A DNA stretch of 64,000 bases from Leptospira venezuelensis (GTDB lineage Bacteria > Spirochaetota > Leptospiria > Leptospirales > Leptospiraceae), in contig NZ_NETS01000010.1 of NCBI RefSeq assembly GCF_002150035.1, forward strand, positions 992,001 to 1,056,000, given 5' to 3'. Both the position numbers and the translations under genes were made by a program. Shown here in pieces: positions 51,366 to 61,855 of this stretch. The stretch's first letter is position 1. Every line of letters starts with the position of its first letter. Below the pieces are notes generated by a model that was not told the DNA's origin, did not search any database, and saw nothing but the letters and a program-made list of their open reading frames with translations.

Positions 51366-51394
51366 TTGACCTATTGCGATAAATATCGTAAAAA
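51366..51394 (+). promoter_or_regulatory. promoter with palindromic operator in the spacer, for the efflux operon
   Basis: TTGACC (51366-51371), 17-bp spacer, TAAAAA (51389-51394). The spacer contains CGATA-AA-TATCG (51377-51388), with perfect 5-bp arms. A protein there would block or remodel the promoter. Confidence 0.5.
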
Positions 51395-51427
51395 CTTACC
51401 AAGATCAAATACGTTTGGGATTTCCGA

Positions 51428-52237
51428 ATGAGTAAGTTTCTCGCTTTTGTAAAATTTGTCTACTCGTCCAAAAAAGGAAGATTTGCGGCTACCGGAATCT
51501 TCCTGGTTCTAGTCTTGCTCCTTATTTATGCATATGTACAGGGTCGAAAGGAAGAGATCTCGCCAAGAGTAGGGCCTATCGTCGAATTAGTTTATTCTCT
51601 CGGAACCGTGAAATCGGAAAGAGTTTATCACTTAAAGTTAGGCGTTACCTCTTCTATTCGAAAATTGTACGTAAAGGAAGGCCAAGAAGTAAAAGAAGGT
51701 GCAGACCTGCTTTACACAGATACCGGGACCTTATTTAAAGCTCCTTTTTCAGGAACTGTGACAACTCTTCCATACCAAGCAAGTGAGGTAGTAATGCCTG
51801 GCGCTCCCATTCTTACAATCATGGATTTGAAAAGAACTTATGTTTTACTCTCTTTGGATCAGGATTCGGTGCTGAGAATGCGCCCAGGCCAAAAAGCTGA
51901 ATTAAGTTTTGAAACGATCCGAGGAAATAAACTCACTGGAAAGATAGCTAGAGTATATCCTTCCGACGGGCAATTTTATGTTACTGTAGATGTGGATTCG
52001 ATGCCCGAAGGAGTTCTGCCAGAAATGACCGCTGATGTGGCGGTAGAGGTGGCAAAAAAAGATAGGGCACTTTTAGTTCCTGTAAGTGCCATCATAAAAG
52101 GAAGAATTCATGTGATACGATCTGGCAAAAAACTTTGGGTCGACGCCAAAGTAGGAGCGGTAGACGGAGAGTGGTGTGAGATATTAGAAGACTCCATCTT
52201 AGAATCTGATTCTGTCTTATTAAACGGGAGCCGCTAG
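51428..52237 (+). CDS. HlyD/RND-type periplasmic adaptor protein
   Basis: The 269-aa protein has one N-terminal membrane anchor (about 18-36), then biotinyl-lipoyl halves (LGVTSSIRKLYVKEGQEVKEGADLLYTD and APFSGTVTTLPYQASEVVMPGAPILTI) joined directly, with no long coiled-coil hairpin, and a beta-barrel domain (YVLLSLDQDSVLRMRPGQKAELSFE). This is the short adaptor type found with MacB/DevC permeases. It leads a three-gene operon with the permease (9 bp away) and ATPase. It probably links the inner-membrane ABC unit to the periplasm. Confidence 0.87.
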   Translation: MSKFLAFVKFVYSSKKGRFAATGIFLVLVLLLIYAYVQGRKEEISPRVGPIVELVYSLGTVKSERVYHLKLGVTSSIRKLYVKEGQEVKEGADLLYTDTGTLFKAPFSGTVTTLPYQASEVVMPGAPILTIMDLKRTYVLLSLDQDSVLRMRPGQKAELSFETIRGNKLTGKIARVYPSDGQFYVTVDVDSMPEGVLPEMTADVAVEVAKKDRALLVPVSAIIKGRIHVIRSGKKLWVDAKVGAVDGEWCEILEDSILESDSVLLNGSR

Positions 52238-52246
52238 GAGATCTGT

Positions 52247-53500
52247 ATGTTTTTTTTAGCGATCCGACAATTGATCAGTCGTCCTCAACAAACTTTTCTT
52301 ACATTTTTCGGAATACTTTTAGGAACCGCAGGTTATGTTGTTTTTTCTGGGATGATGCTCGGTTTTCAAGAATATATTACCGACCAGTTAGTTAACAACG
52401 ATGCTCAGATCAGGATATCTCCTAGGGATGAGGTTTTAAAAGAAGAAAGTTTTCGTGGAGTTTTTTTTCCGGATTCATTTGTTCATTGGATCAAACCTCC
52501 ATCCGGAAAGACCGATTCAACTCAGCTAACGAACGTTAAGGGATGGTTCTTAAAACTGGATCTTGATGAGAGAGTCGAGGCTTATGCTCCTCAATTGAAT
52601 CGGCAATTGATTTTCAAGTTCGGAAAACAAACTCTACCTGCTAAACTTTTCGGTATAGATCCTGTTCGACAAATGAAAGTTACGACAATCGGTAGCTATG
52701 TTGAAAAAGGAAATTTAAGAGACCTAGATAGAGGAGGAGATGTTATTTTTGCCGGTGCCGGGCTCATAGAACGTTTGGGAGCAGAGGCAGGAGATATTAT
52801 TCAGGTAGTTTCGACCGACGGTAAAATTTCGAACGTAAAAGTTGAGGGAGTGATTCGGGTCGGAAATCGGATGATAGACGAAGGTTCCGTATATGCGTCG
52901 ATCCGCACAGTGCAGAGACTCACTCAAGCAAATGGCATTATTTCGGAGATAGTTGTTCGTTTAAAAGATGTTTCTAAAGCAGCGGATGTAGCTACCGAGT
53001 GGTCTTTTTTGACTAGGGATAAAGTGCAAAGTTGGGACCAAGCTTACGAAAGTATTCTTTCCGTATTTAAGACCCAAAACATAGTGAGGAACACTACCAC
53101 CTTTACAATCATACTGGTAGTTGCATTCGGAATTTATAATGTATTGAATATGGTCGTGAATCACAAGAAAAAAGAGATAGCGATCTTGAGATCTCTTGGG
53201 TTCGACGAGAACGATACAATCCGACTTTTTATAATCCAAGGCCTATTATTGGGATTAGTTGGGGCTATCTTAGGGCTTTTAGTCGGAGCAACTGTCTGCT
53301 ATTGGTTGGACGGTTATCCGATCGGAGGAAAAAGTACGAAGGGTCCTATTATGACAAACGTAATGAAGATTTCCTGGGATTACAGTATTTACCTCCAAGC
53401 ATTCTGCCTTTCTGTAATTACGAGTGGTATAGCCGCATATATTCCAGCACGGTCCGCATCTAAATTATCTCCCGTAGAGATCATTAGAGGTAGCGCATGA
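52247..53500 (+). CDS. ABC transporter permease, FtsX/MacB/DevC type
   Basis: The 417-aa protein has the type VII topology: one N-terminal helix (about 14-34), a large external domain (about 40-275), and three C-terminal helices. The block NMVVNHKKKEIAILRSLGFDENDTIRLFIIQGLLLGLVGAILG is the signature of FtsX-fold permeases, and the end PARSASKLSPVEIIRG is typical of LolE/MacB. It uses mechanotransmission rather than substrate passage through its helices. Its stop overlaps the ATPase start (ATGA at 53497-53500). Confidence 0.9.
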   Translation: MFFLAIRQLISRPQQTFLTFFGILLGTAGYVVFSGMMLGFQEYITDQLVNNDAQIRISPRDEVLKEESFRGVFFPDSFVHWIKPPSGKTDSTQLTNVKGWFLKLDLDERVEAYAPQLNRQLIFKFGKQTLPAKLFGIDPVRQMKVTTIGSYVEKGNLRDLDRGGDVIFAGAGLIERLGAEAGDIIQVVSTDGKISNVKVEGVIRVGNRMIDEGSVYASIRTVQRLTQANGIISEIVVRLKDVSKAADVATEWSFLTRDKVQSWDQAYESILSVFKTQNIVRNTTTFTIILVVAFGIYNVLNMVVNHKKKEIAILRSLGFDENDTIRLFIIQGLLLGLVGAILGLLVGATVCYWLDGYPIGGKSTKGPIMTNVMKISWDYSIYLQAFCLSVITSGIAAYIPARSASKLSPVEIIRGSA

Positions 53501-54213
53501 AATCCGATCCGAATACGATCCTAAATTGTGATTCTCTAGTTAAATCCTTCGGAGAACCGGCTACTTTAGCTATTAATAATGTAAGTCTGAGTATGAAAAA
53601 AGGAGAGTTTGTTTCTTTGACCGGTAGGTCCGGTTCCGGAAAGTCTACCTTACTTTATATGTTGAGTGGTTTGGATATCCCAACGTCCGGAAAAGTATAT
53701 TTGGACGGAAGAGACCTTTTCCAAATGGAAAGTGAAGAGGCTCATCGTTTTCGGAATCAAAATATCGGATTCGTTTTTCAATTCCATTATCTATTGCCGG
53801 AATTGAGTGCGATAGAGAACATATTGATGCCTACGAGAAAGATCGGAGAAGAAGGCAAAAAACGAGATTACGCTAGAAGTCTGTTGAAGGACTTCGGATT
53901 GGAACATTGTAAAGATAAATATCCTTCGCAAATGTCAGGGGGAGAGCAACAAAGGGCTGCAATTGCCCGGGCCCTTATCATGGATCCGGGGCTGATCTTC
54001 GCTGACGAACCCACAGGAAATTTAGATACCACAAACGGCGACAAGACGATGGAGATCTTTAAAAAAAGGAATAAGGAGAACGGCACGACCATACTATACG
54101 TTACTCACGATCCAGAATATGCGGCTTTAGCCGATCGAAGGATCAATATGGTTGATGGGCAAATAGAATCCGATCAGAGGCAGAACTCAGGAAAGAAAAA
54201 ATCTCGTATCTAA
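53497..54213 (+). CDS. ABC transporter ATP-binding protein, LolD/MacB-like
   Basis: The 238-aa ATPase has Walker [10 protein letters not shown] (about 42-50), Q-loop [17 protein letters not shown], signature [15 protein letters not shown], Walker [13 protein letters not shown] and H-loop YVTHD. The DEPTGNLD form and the short length mark the LolD/MacB/DevA group that pairs with FtsX-fold permeases, in accord with the preceding gene. A second similar ATPase (61856-62548) pairs with the LolC/E gene. The substrate may be a lipid, peptide or drug. Confidence 0.93.
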   Translation: MKSDPNTILNCDSLVKSFGEPATLAINNVSLSMKKGEFVSLTGRSGSGKSTLLYMLSGLDIPTSGKVYLDGRDLFQMESEEAHRFRNQNIGFVFQFHYLLPELSAIENILMPTRKIGEEGKKRDYARSLLKDFGLEHCKDKYPSQMSGGEQQRAAIARALIMDPGLIFADEPTGNLDTTNGDKTMEIFKKRNKENGTTILYVTHDPEYAALADRRINMVDGQIESDQRQNSGKKKSRI

Positions 54214-54242
54214 GATCTGCCTTTTATGGAATAAAACTCGGA

Positions 54243-55700
54243 TCAACCCTTAGGAGGCAAAGGTCCTAATTTATCGAGCAACATCTGGTTCACTAGATTC
54301 GGATCTGCTTTTCCTTTGGAAACCTTCATCACGTAACCCACGATAGCGCCAAGAGCTCTGTCTTTACCAGATTTGTATTTTTGCACAGCATCTTCGTTTG
54401 CGGCAATGGCTTCGTCCACGATCCTTTCGATTTCTTTATCGTCACGAACTACGATCAGATTTTTTTCGGTTACGATTGTTTCCGGATCTTTGTCTGTTCC
54501 GAGCATTTCTTCGAAGACAGTTTTACCGATCTTACCTGAAATTTTTCCGTCAGCGATCAGTTTTACAAGGCCGCCTATTCTTTCCGGACCTACTTTGAAT
54601 TCGGAGATGGTAATACTTTCTTTATTAACAATTCCTAATACTTCGTCTTTGACCCAGTTGGACGTTTTTTTAGCGTCTCCGGAAACTTTGAGAGCGCTTT
54701 CATAATAGTCTGCAATTTCTCGTTCCGCAGTTAATACTTCTGCATCGTATTTAGGAAGTCCTAATTTTTCTACAAATCTGTCTCTTCTTGCATCAGGAAG
54801 TTCCGGAAGAGATTTCCGAATATCTTCTACAGTTTCTTTAGTAAGAATTACAGGAGGAAGGTCCGGATCCGGGAAGTATCTATAGTCATGGCTCATCTCT
54901 TTGGTTCTCATTGTGAGAGTTACGTTAGAGGCCGAGTCCCAAAGTTTGGTTTGTTGAGGGAAAGTTTTTCCCTGAGTATACATATCTTTTTGCCATTCTA
55001 CTTCATAATCGATGGCAGCTTTGACTGCTTTGAATGAGTTCAAGTTTTTGATCTCTACTCTAGTCCCGAATTTGTCGGAACCTTTCGGACGAATAGAAAC
55101 GTTCGCATCACAGCGGAGTGAACCTTCTTCCATATTACAATCGGAAACTCTAATATATCTAAGAACAGATTTAAGAGCTAAAAGATAATAGTATGCCTCG
55201 TCAGAAGAACGCATATCAGGTTCGGAAACGATCTCTATTAGAGGAGTTCCAGCACGATTTAAGTCTACATAAGACTGAGGAATTTTAGGATCTGCGGAGT
55301 GTATTAATTTTCCGGCATCTTCTTCTATATGAATGCGGGTAAGGTTTACAAATCTTGGTTTATCTTCTCCCTTAACTGTGAAAAAGATTTTTCCACCTTC
55401 GCAGATCGGTCTGTCGAATTGTGAAATTTGATAACCTTTCGGAAGGTCTGGATAAAAATAATTCTTTCTATCGAACTTAGTATGAAGAGTGATATTAGAA
55501 CCGAATGCAAGACCGGCCATGATTGCCTTGGTCAAAGCTTCTTCGTTTAAAACAGGCAAAGAACCTGGAAGTCCTAAACAGACCGAGGAGACCTGGGAAT
55601 TAGGAGCGGCTCCGAACTTGGAAGGGCTATCGGAGAAAACTTTGGAATCCGTGTTTAACTGAGCATGTACTTCCAAACCGATGATTACTTCGTATTCCAT
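54243..55700 (-). CDS. gatB: aspartyl/glutamyl-tRNA(Asn/Gln) amidotransferase subunit B
   Basis: GatB is the kinase and tRNA-binding subunit of the GatCAB complex that converts Glu-tRNA(Gln) or Asp-tRNA(Asn) to the amide form. The 485-aa length is normal. It has the N-terminal signature [21 protein letters not shown], the [16 protein letters not shown] block, [17 protein letters not shown], and the C-terminal YqeY-like tail domain. gatA and gatC are not next to it. It is convergent with the efflux operon and divergent from the ParA gene. Confidence 0.97.
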   Translation of the reverse strand: MEYEVIIGLEVHAQLNTDSKVFSDSPSKFGAAPNSQVSSVCLGLPGSLPVLNEEALTKAIMAGLAFGSNITLHTKFDRKNYFYPDLPKGYQISQFDRPICEGGKIFFTVKGEDKPRFVNLTRIHIEEDAGKLIHSADPKIPQSYVDLNRAGTPLIEIVSEPDMRSSDEAYYYLLALKSVLRYIRVSDCNMEEGSLRCDANVSIRPKGSDKFGTRVEIKNLNSFKAVKAAIDYEVEWQKDMYTQGKTFPQQTKLWDSASNVTLTMRTKEMSHDYRYFPDPDLPPVILTKETVEDIRKSLPELPDARRDRFVEKLGLPKYDAEVLTAEREIADYYESALKVSGDAKKTSNWVKDEVLGIVNKESITISEFKVGPERIGGLVKLIADGKISGKIGKTVFEEMLGTDKDPETIVTEKNLIVVRDDKEIERIVDEAIAANEDAVQKYKSGKDRALGAIVGYVMKVSKGKADPNLVNQMLLDKLGPLPPKG

Positions 55701-55816
55701 TAGGACTCCCTTGCCTCAGCTCCTGAAAGATTAGGAATTTTTTCCTTCTCCTTGAAATTTTAGAGGCCTATGTAGTTATTCTTCCAAGAGGACCAGTACC
55801 GGCAACGGATTTTTGA

Positions 55817-56575
55817 ATGAAACAAACTCTTTGTATAGCCAATCAAAAAGGGGGAGTGGGGAAAACGACCACGTCCGTCCATCTTGCTGTGGGTCTTGCC
55901 AGAAAGGGAGATAGGGTTTTGCTCATAGACCTGGATGCCCAAAAAAACGCGAGTTCCGTATTTCCGGAATCTTCTATCAAGAATGGTAAGGACTCATTTT
56001 TGCTTTTTAGCGAGAAGGTCCCAATTCGTGAATTGATTACGCCTACCAGGATAGAAGGTTTAAGTTTGCTTCCTGCATCTTCTAAACTTTCTCAGATTGA
56101 TGTTTTGCTGTCTGGAAAAATGGATGGATTTTTTGTCCTGAAGGAAGCTCTGGAAACTGTCGCGAATGATTTTGATTGGGTGGTGATAGATTGTCCGCCT
56201 AGTCTTTCTTTGATCACCATGAATGCTTTTGTTGCTGCGACTGGAGTGATTGTACCATTGCAGATCTCTAAATTTTCATTGGATGGGATAGAAGCGATCT
56301 TAGAGGCCAAAAATCATACAGTAAAAAGGTTTAATCCTGATTTGAAAATTTTAGGAGCATTATTGACCTTATTCCAACAAAGGACTACGATGTCTCAAAC
56401 AGTAGTTCCTATGGTCGAAGAACATCTTCGACTCTTTGAATCTAAAATTCCTCCTTCTGTTGCTGTAGAAGAGGCACATCTTTTGAACCAATCTTTATAC
56501 GAATACCAACCCAAAAACAAAACGACCAAGGCTTACCAACGATTCACAGACGAGGTTTACTCTTTTGGCAGGTAA
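55817..56575 (+). CDS. ParA/MinD-type ATPase without a ParB partner
   Basis: The 252-aa protein has the deviant Walker [15 protein letters not shown] (11-19) with the signature lysine, Walker A' [12 protein letters not shown], and Walker [19 protein letters not shown], as in ParA/Soj. Such ATPases dimerise with ATP on DNA or membranes and position cargo. No parB-like gene follows. The next gene overlaps it by 11 bp and encodes a single-pass membrane protein with a long charged N-terminus. So this is an orphan ParA that may position a non-chromosomal cargo. Confidence 0.9.
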   Translation: MKQTLCIANQKGGVGKTTTSVHLAVGLARKGDRVLLIDLDAQKNASSVFPESSIKNGKDSFLLFSEKVPIRELITPTRIEGLSLLPASSKLSQIDVLLSGKMDGFFVLKEALETVANDFDWVVIDCPPSLSLITMNAFVAATGVIVPLQISKFSLDGIEAILEAKNHTVKRFNPDLKILGALLTLFQQRTTMSQTVVPMVEEHLRLFESKIPPSVAVEEAHLLNQSLYEYQPKNKTTKAYQRFTDEVYSFGR

Positions 56576-57284
56576 GAAGGACTTATTAAAAAAAGCGGCA
56601 GGAGCAGCCGTCAAAAAAACACTTGGGGGAGAAGTTTCTAAAGAAGAAGGCTCCAAGTCCACGGTTGCTGAGCAAAATTCGAAACCGGAATCTTCTACCT
56701 CCCAATCTATTCCACAGGCACCAGAGCAGAATTCTAAATCCGGGGCTGACACCTCTGTTTCCTCAGAAGCTGAGAAAAGCCGGGAAAAACAATTGCCCAA
56801 AAAAGAGCCCATTTTCAAGCTAAACAACGGTATGAGGATAGAAGAATACACACAAACGGGACTCCGTGATTCCAACGGAAATAAAAAATGGATCCGAATC
56901 CTCGGTGTCTTCTTGGTATTGATCTTTGTTTGGTGGATCTGGCCTTCTAAACACGAGATTTATATGGACGTGGATAAGATGACTCCGGACAAAGTTTCCG
57001 GGATGGGTTCCGAAAAAGAATACCATTTCACTCATGGACAGGACTTTTTCATTTATTATAAGAGAGGCGGTTGGTTCTCCCCTGACAAGATCAAACTTAC
57101 AATCTATAAGGTGGATGAATCTAAGGAAGAGATCAGCGTTCAAGAAAAAGAATTCAAACGTAGATTTGATAAATTCCAAACCTATTATGATGATTCTTTT
57201 TTCGATGACGAAGGTTCTTACGAAGCAGAGATCAAAGACGAGAATGGAGAAATTCTCGTATCCAAAAAGTTTACCATCGACTAG
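56565..57284 (+). CDS. single-pass membrane protein coupled to the ParA gene
   Basis: The 239-aa protein has a disordered cytosolic part (1-105): a Lys/Ala-rich start ([20 protein letters not shown]) then Ser/Glu/Gln/Pro-rich sequence. One membrane helix follows at about 108-127 ([20 protein letters not shown]), then a beta-rich periplasmic domain. Start is TTG 56565, in an 11-bp overlap with the ParA gene. The basic N-terminus could contact the ParA ATPase or DNA, as in other ParA partners. I do not recognise the family. Confidence 0.65.
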   Translation: MAGKKDLLKKAAGAAVKKTLGGEVSKEEGSKSTVAEQNSKPESSTSQSIPQAPEQNSKSGADTSVSSEAEKSREKQLPKKEPIFKLNNGMRIEEYTQTGLRDSNGNKKWIRILGVFLVLIFVWWIWPSKHEIYMDVDKMTPDKVSGMGSEKEYHFTHGQDFFIYYKRGGWFSPDKIKLTIYKVDESKEEISVQEKEFKRRFDKFQTYYDDSFFDDEGSYEAEIKDENGEILVSKKFTID

Positions 57285-57971
57285 ATGAAATTTTCAAAAT
57301 TTATAATATTCTTCATTTGCTCTTTTGCATTTTTTTGTGAGTCTGCAGAAAAGCCAAACGGTCTGCCCGCGGGAGCAAAATTCGACAAAAACATGAATGC
57401 ATATATTCTAAACGAGCCGGGACTCACTAGAATATATTACGATAATGGAAAGTTGTATTTTGAATGCCCCTTAGATGAGAATAGACTCTATCACGGGGTA
57501 TGCAAATCCTATCTAAGATCCGAAGACGGGATCTCTTCTGTTGGAAAATATGAGCACGGGTCCAAGATTGGGGACTGGGTTTGGTATTTTTCCGACGGCA
57601 AACCTTATATCAAACAAAGATTCGGAAGCCAGATCAAAAACGAATTCGCCCAATTTAATGGTGACGAAGGAAACGAAGAAGGTTTGTACGAGAGATATTA
57701 TCCTGAAGGAACTATAGAAGTAAAAGGCAATTATAAGAACGGACAAAAGTCCGATTTCTGGCAAAAATACTTCAAAGACGGGGAATTGGAATATTCAGGT
57801 TATTATTCCAAGGGAAAGAAGATTCGCACTTGGTTCTATTATTTCCCAAACAGACAAACAGAGTCTGTAGAAGTTTTTGATGAGAATGGTATTTTCTTAT
57901 CTAGAACTATTTTTTCTCCAACTGGTAAAGTTCTCTGCGAAGTTCAGAAAAAAGAATCTAACTGCGGCTAA
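57285..57971 (+). CDS. lipoprotein with MORN-2/YwqK-like repeats
   Basis: The 228-aa protein starts with a spirochaete-type lipobox, FAFFC with C18 as the lipid-modified residue, and a Lys-containing n-region. The mature part has several short repeats of the form G-x-x-x-G-x-W-x-Y-(F/Y) such as HGSKIGDWVWYFSDGKP, NGQKSDFWQKYFKDGE and KGKKIRTWFYYF, as in MORN-2/YwqK antitoxin-like proteins. It begins at the base after the preceding stop, so the ParA-membrane-lipoprotein genes form one unit. No toxin gene is seen next to it. Confidence 0.8.
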   Translation: MKFSKFIIFFICSFAFFCESAEKPNGLPAGAKFDKNMNAYILNEPGLTRIYYDNGKLYFECPLDENRLYHGVCKSYLRSEDGISSVGKYEHGSKIGDWVWYFSDGKPYIKQRFGSQIKNEFAQFNGDEGNEEGLYERYYPEGTIEVKGNYKNGQKSDFWQKYFKDGELEYSGYYSKGKKIRTWFYYFPNRQTESVEVFDENGIFLSRTIFSPTGKVLCEVQKKESNCG

Positions 57972-57972
57972 T

Positions 57973-58254
57973 ATGGACCCAAGGCATCTCAAACTGGAGA
58001 AGTTTGTAGCCTGGGGATTCGTTATCATCACAGTTTATTTAAGTTTTTATCTTACATTGAATCATTATGCAGGAGAAGGCCTTATACTTTCCTTGATGGT
58101 GACTCATCTAGGAATATTTATCGCGTTCAGAAGGGTTCTGGACAGATTAAGTTATTCTGCTTTATCTTTTTCTCATATTGTTCTTTGTTATTGGCTGGGA
58201 AAGAACGCTTTAGAGATTTTGTCTACTATCGATGGATGGAAACAAGGATTCTAA
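57973..58254 (+). CDS. 93-aa membrane protein
   Basis: The ATG at 57973 (MDPRHLKLEKFVAWGF) starts at the base after the lipoprotein stop, in tight coupling. The protein has three membrane segments (about 12-30, 36-52 and 64-80). I do not recognise the family. The frame also extends upstream to 57877 within the lipoprotein gene, which I reject. Its 3' end overlaps the convergent 348-aa membrane protein gene by 45 bp. Confidence 0.65.
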   Translation: MDPRHLKLEKFVAWGFVIITVYLSFYLTLNHYAGEGLILSLMVTHLGIFIAFRRVLDRLSYSALSFSHIVLCYWLGKNALEILSTIDGWKQGF

Positions 58255-59256
58255 GATCCCAAAGTTGATAGTAAGTAGATTGAATAAGAAAAGAATAAAT
58301 ACAATTACCAAGACCAGAACCAAAAGAATCATCAAAGCGATTCTAATAAATCTTACCTGTAAATAACTGATCCCTAACGCCAAGTTCTGGTAAGTACTTA
58401 GCTCGGAACTTCTTCCGAATTTAAGATAATTTCGGATATAAAATGCTGAAACAGCGATAACCGCTCCTGCGATCAAAATCCCAAACGGTTCAGAATAATT
58501 TTTTTGAAGAACAAATAATGGAATATAAACTATATTCCCGATCAAAGTACCTAATGCTACAATACCCAAAAAGTGTAGAAGTGCAGTAGCAAAAGAATTG
58601 TTTCGATTATTTTCAGACCTAAATTCCGATTCGTCTTCTCTTAAATTTTTAAGAGAATGAAAACGATCCGCTTCATCTTTAGAGAAAAGTTTTCCGATGG
58701 TGAACATTAAATAAACCATACCTATAATCCAAGCAAATGCTAAGAATAGAGAAGGTATCACCCAAACAAGATCTTCTGTCCTTCCTGAACTTGCGCCGGC
58801 CAGAGCGATATTCGGCATGCTGAAAAGTCCGTGAATAAAACCGAAAAAATATAGAATTCGATTTAAGAAGGCATAGAAAAATGCTCTGAAATAAAGAGAA
58901 AGAAAAGAAGTCAGAGAAAGAATTGCTAAGAATACATAAAAGAAGATTTGCAATCTTTGACCGAGTAGAACTCTTCCCAATCTGTTTTTAATTTCTTCAG
59001 GTTGAGAATCATTCGGAAGACTTGGATCTTCTATTTCTTTTAAGATGTTTTCAGTCAGAAGCATCTGAGAGATCGCGCCACCTTGGAAATAAAATCCGGA
59101 GATTGGCTCCCTTGCTGTTCCGTCTAATAACGCTTCCATAGTAGAAGTGTCGTTTGTATTTAAAAATGTAGGTTGAAGGAAAAGTTGAAATCCGCTGACC
59201 AATAGAAGAACGAAAGGGATAATGTAAGTGATGGTCAATTTAATGCGAGATTTCAT
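58210..59256 (-). CDS. multi-pass membrane protein, unknown function (348 aa)
   Basis: The 348-aa protein has a helix at the N-terminus (about 8-24), a periplasmic segment (about 30-95), and then five or six membrane helices. A charged loop (about 195-220, EDESEFRSENNRNN) divides them. I see no catalytic motif. The preceding gene on the same strand (59335-60345) also encodes a membrane-linked protein and is 78 bp upstream, so they may be co-transcribed. Its 3' end overlaps the opposite gene by 45 bp. Confidence 0.65.
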   Translation of the reverse strand: MKSRIKLTITYIIPFVLLLVSGFQLFLQPTFLNTNDTSTMEALLDGTAREPISGFYFQGGAISQMLLTENILKEIEDPSLPNDSQPEEIKNRLGRVLLGQRLQIFFYVFLAILSLTSFLSLYFRAFFYAFLNRILYFFGFIHGLFSMPNIALAGASSGRTEDLVWVIPSLFLAFAWIIGMVYLMFTIGKLFSKDEADRFHSLKNLREDESEFRSENNRNNSFATALLHFLGIVALGTLIGNIVYIPLFVLQKNYSEPFGILIAGAVIAVSAFYIRNYLKFGRSSELSTYQNLALGISYLQVRFIRIALMILLVLVLVIVFILFLFNLLTINFGILESLFPSIDSRQNL

Positions 59257-59334
59257 ATCGGATCCGTTGATAGGGCTATGATTTTACTAAGCTGGATTCT
59301 CTCCATCCAAAAAGTTCTGAGAGAAATACCTGAC

Positions 59335-60345
59335 TTAAAGTAAGAATACAAAAATCGCGATCATTCCAATTCCTACAACTCCCAAAGCGATTAGTACAGT
59401 CAGAAGTAGACTGGATTCTCCTGCCTCTAAGGAAGCGCTAGAAGCCGCAGAAGCACTTGATCCGCCGGATTTAGCGACAGGTTTTTCTCCTGTGTAAAGA
59501 CGGACCTTGATGGAATTTTCTTCTTCGTAAATTTTACCGAAGACATCGTTCCCTATTTTGACAACGGTTTCATTCTCCACACCTTTGTTTTCTGTGGCGA
59601 CGACTGTGGCAGGAATAGGTTTGATACTTCCGTCTTCCGTTTTGAGTTTCATAGAATCTATGATTCCCATAGTTGTAGGATCACTTCCTGTAAGTTGTAC
59701 TACGATTTGGTCACCAGGTTTGAGCTGGTTGACTGGAATTCCAGAAACGGGAGAAAGGATAAATTTGAACTGAACCCTTGAAGCAGTTGGCGGAATCGAA
59801 GCATCTATACCTGTTGGAACTCCAATTGGGATTGTCGGGGCTTCTTCGGGAGCAGAATCTTCATGTGCTTCTTCAGAGTCCAGAGATTCAAAGGAAGATT
59901 TTCCGGAACCTGCTTCATCAATCTTGTCACGATTGATTAAAGAATACCAAAGACTGATATCAGGTTTGGAATTTCCCATTGCTTGGTTTTGGATCTGGTT
60001 GATCAGGTATTTGATTTTATCGTCTTCACGTTTATTGATATAATGAATGAGCTGCTCCATAAAATCGTCGGAGCGCCCACTATTTTGGAATAATTCCTGA
60101 AGTTTATTCGTAAGGTTTTTAAGTTGTTTGCCTTCGTATTTGATCTTTTGGCAGACATTGGTGATATCTTTGAAGGTGGTTCCGGATAACGGAATATTGA
60201 TCAACTCGCTGTTTCCTACGGCCACTACTTCGAATCTATCGATTCGACTGGAAACCGGATCTACAATTCCCCCAAATAAGATGTAAAGTGAGGATGTCGA
60301 GTCCCTAGACTGGAATAATAAGGAATATACTTGTTCGGATGGCAT
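59335..60345 (-). CDS. C-terminally anchored hypothetical protein (336 aa)
   Basis: No signal peptide is seen; the only membrane helix is at the C-terminus (about 311-336, LLTVLIALGVVGIGMIAIFVFLL), so it should be tail-anchored with a cytosolic body. The N-terminal third is helical. The middle is acidic and Pro-rich (about 150-190), followed by a beta-rich domain (about 190-285). An Ala/Ser-rich stretch precedes the helix. I do not recognise the family. The ATG has no strong ribosome site. Confidence 0.6.
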   Translation of the reverse strand: MPSEQVYSLLFQSRDSTSSLYILFGGIVDPVSSRIDRFEVVAVGNSELINIPLSGTTFKDITNVCQKIKYEGKQLKNLTNKLQELFQNSGRSDDFMEQLIHYINKREDDKIKYLINQIQNQAMGNSKPDISLWYSLINRDKIDEAGSGKSSFESLDSEEAHEDSAPEEAPTIPIGVPTGIDASIPPTASRVQFKFILSPVSGIPVNQLKPGDQIVVQLTGSDPTTMGIIDSMKLKTEDGSIKPIPATVVATENKGVENETVVKIGNDVFGKIYEEENSIKVRLYTGEKPVAKSGGSSASAASSASLEAGESSLLLTVLIALGVVGIGMIAIFVFLL

Positions 60346-60447
60346 AAAATTTCGAATGAAACACCGATACTACTATGAGGCCAAATCGGTATCGACTTTT
60401 TTTTGACATCCTGCATCGGAATCTGATAATTGTCAAACTAAGGAAAT

Positions 60448-61854
60448 TTGCGGATTTGTTTAATTTCAGCCGCCCAACTGATGAATTTCTTCTTTCATAG
60501 ATCCCCCCTAATCCTACTTCTCACTTCCCGCTATATCCGAGGATCCAGAGTCACAGGACTACTTTCGATCAAGTCCAGGATTTCGTTTATCGTAATGGCC
60601 GTCGGAGTTGCCCTGCTTATCGTAGTACTTTCCATCTTCAATGGATTCCAAAGACAACTTAAGGAATCCCTGTGGCAAGGTGGCGAACATATTACAATTG
60701 AAAGTAGTTCCAATGGCGGAGAGATCCGAGACTACCAAAAGATCATCAAATATATACAAAACGATCCTGAACTAAAAGATAGGATCATTTCTGTGGAAGG
60801 CGGGATCCAAAGCCACGGACTCATCCAACGATATAACGTATTTTATCCAGTTCTTATCAAGGCAGTAGCTATTCCAAGTGTGGACGAATTGATAGAACAT
60901 AAACTTCATAACTTCCCGAGAATCGTTCATTACGATAGAGAAGAGTTAGGTCATCTAAACCGCGAAAGTTATATCATCTTGGGAAAAGAGATGGAGGACC
61001 TTTACAATTTTAGTTTAGGCAAACAACTTACTTTAGCGGTTCCGGGGGGAAGGTTTTCTCTCGGAAAAGGGGTCGAAGTAAGCGTTCAAAATTTCAGAGT
61101 ATCCGGATTTTTCAAAACTGGGAATTATAAGTTCGATTCTAGCTTTGTTTATATGGCATTGCCTGTTGCTCAGAAATTTTTCAAAATGAAAGATTCTGTA
61201 AATCAGATCACTATCAAGGCTAAATCTTTGGATGATCTTGCGATCAGTAAACGTAAATTGTATAAACTTTTTAATAGTTTAGAGTTTGAACAAGAAATTG
61301 ATGCAGCTTCTTCATTATCCGTTAGAACCATTGCAGAAGAGCAAGAAAATCTTTTAGCAGCTTTACAGTTAGAAAAGACAATCATCTCTATTATCGTTTT
61401 CTTATTTATTATCTTGGCCGCACTTGGAATGGTCGCTTCGGTATATTCTTTAGTGCGAGCAAAACGAAAGTCTATCGGAGTGCTCAAAGCACTTGGACTT
61501 CCTGCTTCTGATATTCTTTTGATTTTTACATTGAATGCAATGCTTGTGGGGATCTTAGCTTCTTTGACCGGAGGTGTTGGAGGAGTGTTCTTGGCAAACT
61601 CTCTCGATACTATTATAGGTTATATTGAAGAGATTATCAATTTACTGGGACCTTCTTTCACTGGTTCCGATTGGACTCCTGTAGAGTTAGTTCCCAAGCG
61701 TATCTATTATTTTGATAAACTGCCTGTAGATATCAATATACCTTTTATTTTTATGGTAACTACTGCTGCTACGATACTTTCCGGGATCGCCGGATACTTC
61801 CCCGCAAGATGGGCTGCCAGCTTGAATCCTGTCGATACCATAAGGAACGACTAA
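60448..61854 (+). CDS. lipoprotein-releasing ABC permease, LolC/LolE type
   Basis: The 468-aa protein has an N-terminal helix (about 45-67), a large external domain, and three C-terminal helices with the [24 protein letters not shown] block and the end [17 protein letters not shown]. This is the LolC/E signature. LolCDE extracts lipoproteins from the inner membrane for transport to the outer membrane. The TTG at 60448 has AAGGA 4-5 bases upstream, while the ATG at 60481 (MNFFFHRSP) has none, so the longer start is kept with doubt. A single LolC/E gene implies a homodimer. Confidence 0.9.
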   Translation: MRICLISAAQLMNFFFHRSPLILLLTSRYIRGSRVTGLLSIKSRISFIVMAVGVALLIVVLSIFNGFQRQLKESLWQGGEHITIESSSNGGEIRDYQKIIKYIQNDPELKDRIISVEGGIQSHGLIQRYNVFYPVLIKAVAIPSVDELIEHKLHNFPRIVHYDREELGHLNRESYIILGKEMEDLYNFSLGKQLTLAVPGGRFSLGKGVEVSVQNFRVSGFFKTGNYKFDSSFVYMALPVAQKFFKMKDSVNQITIKAKSLDDLAISKRKLYKLFNSLEFEQEIDAASSLSVRTIAEEQENLLAALQLEKTIISIIVFLFIILAALGMVASVYSLVRAKRKSIGVLKALGLPASDILLIFTLNAMLVGILASLTGGVGGVFLANSLDTIIGYIEEIINLLGPSFTGSDWTPVELVPKRIYYFDKLPVDINIPFIFMVTTAATILSGIAGYFPARWAASLNPVDTIRND

Positions 61855-61855
61855 C

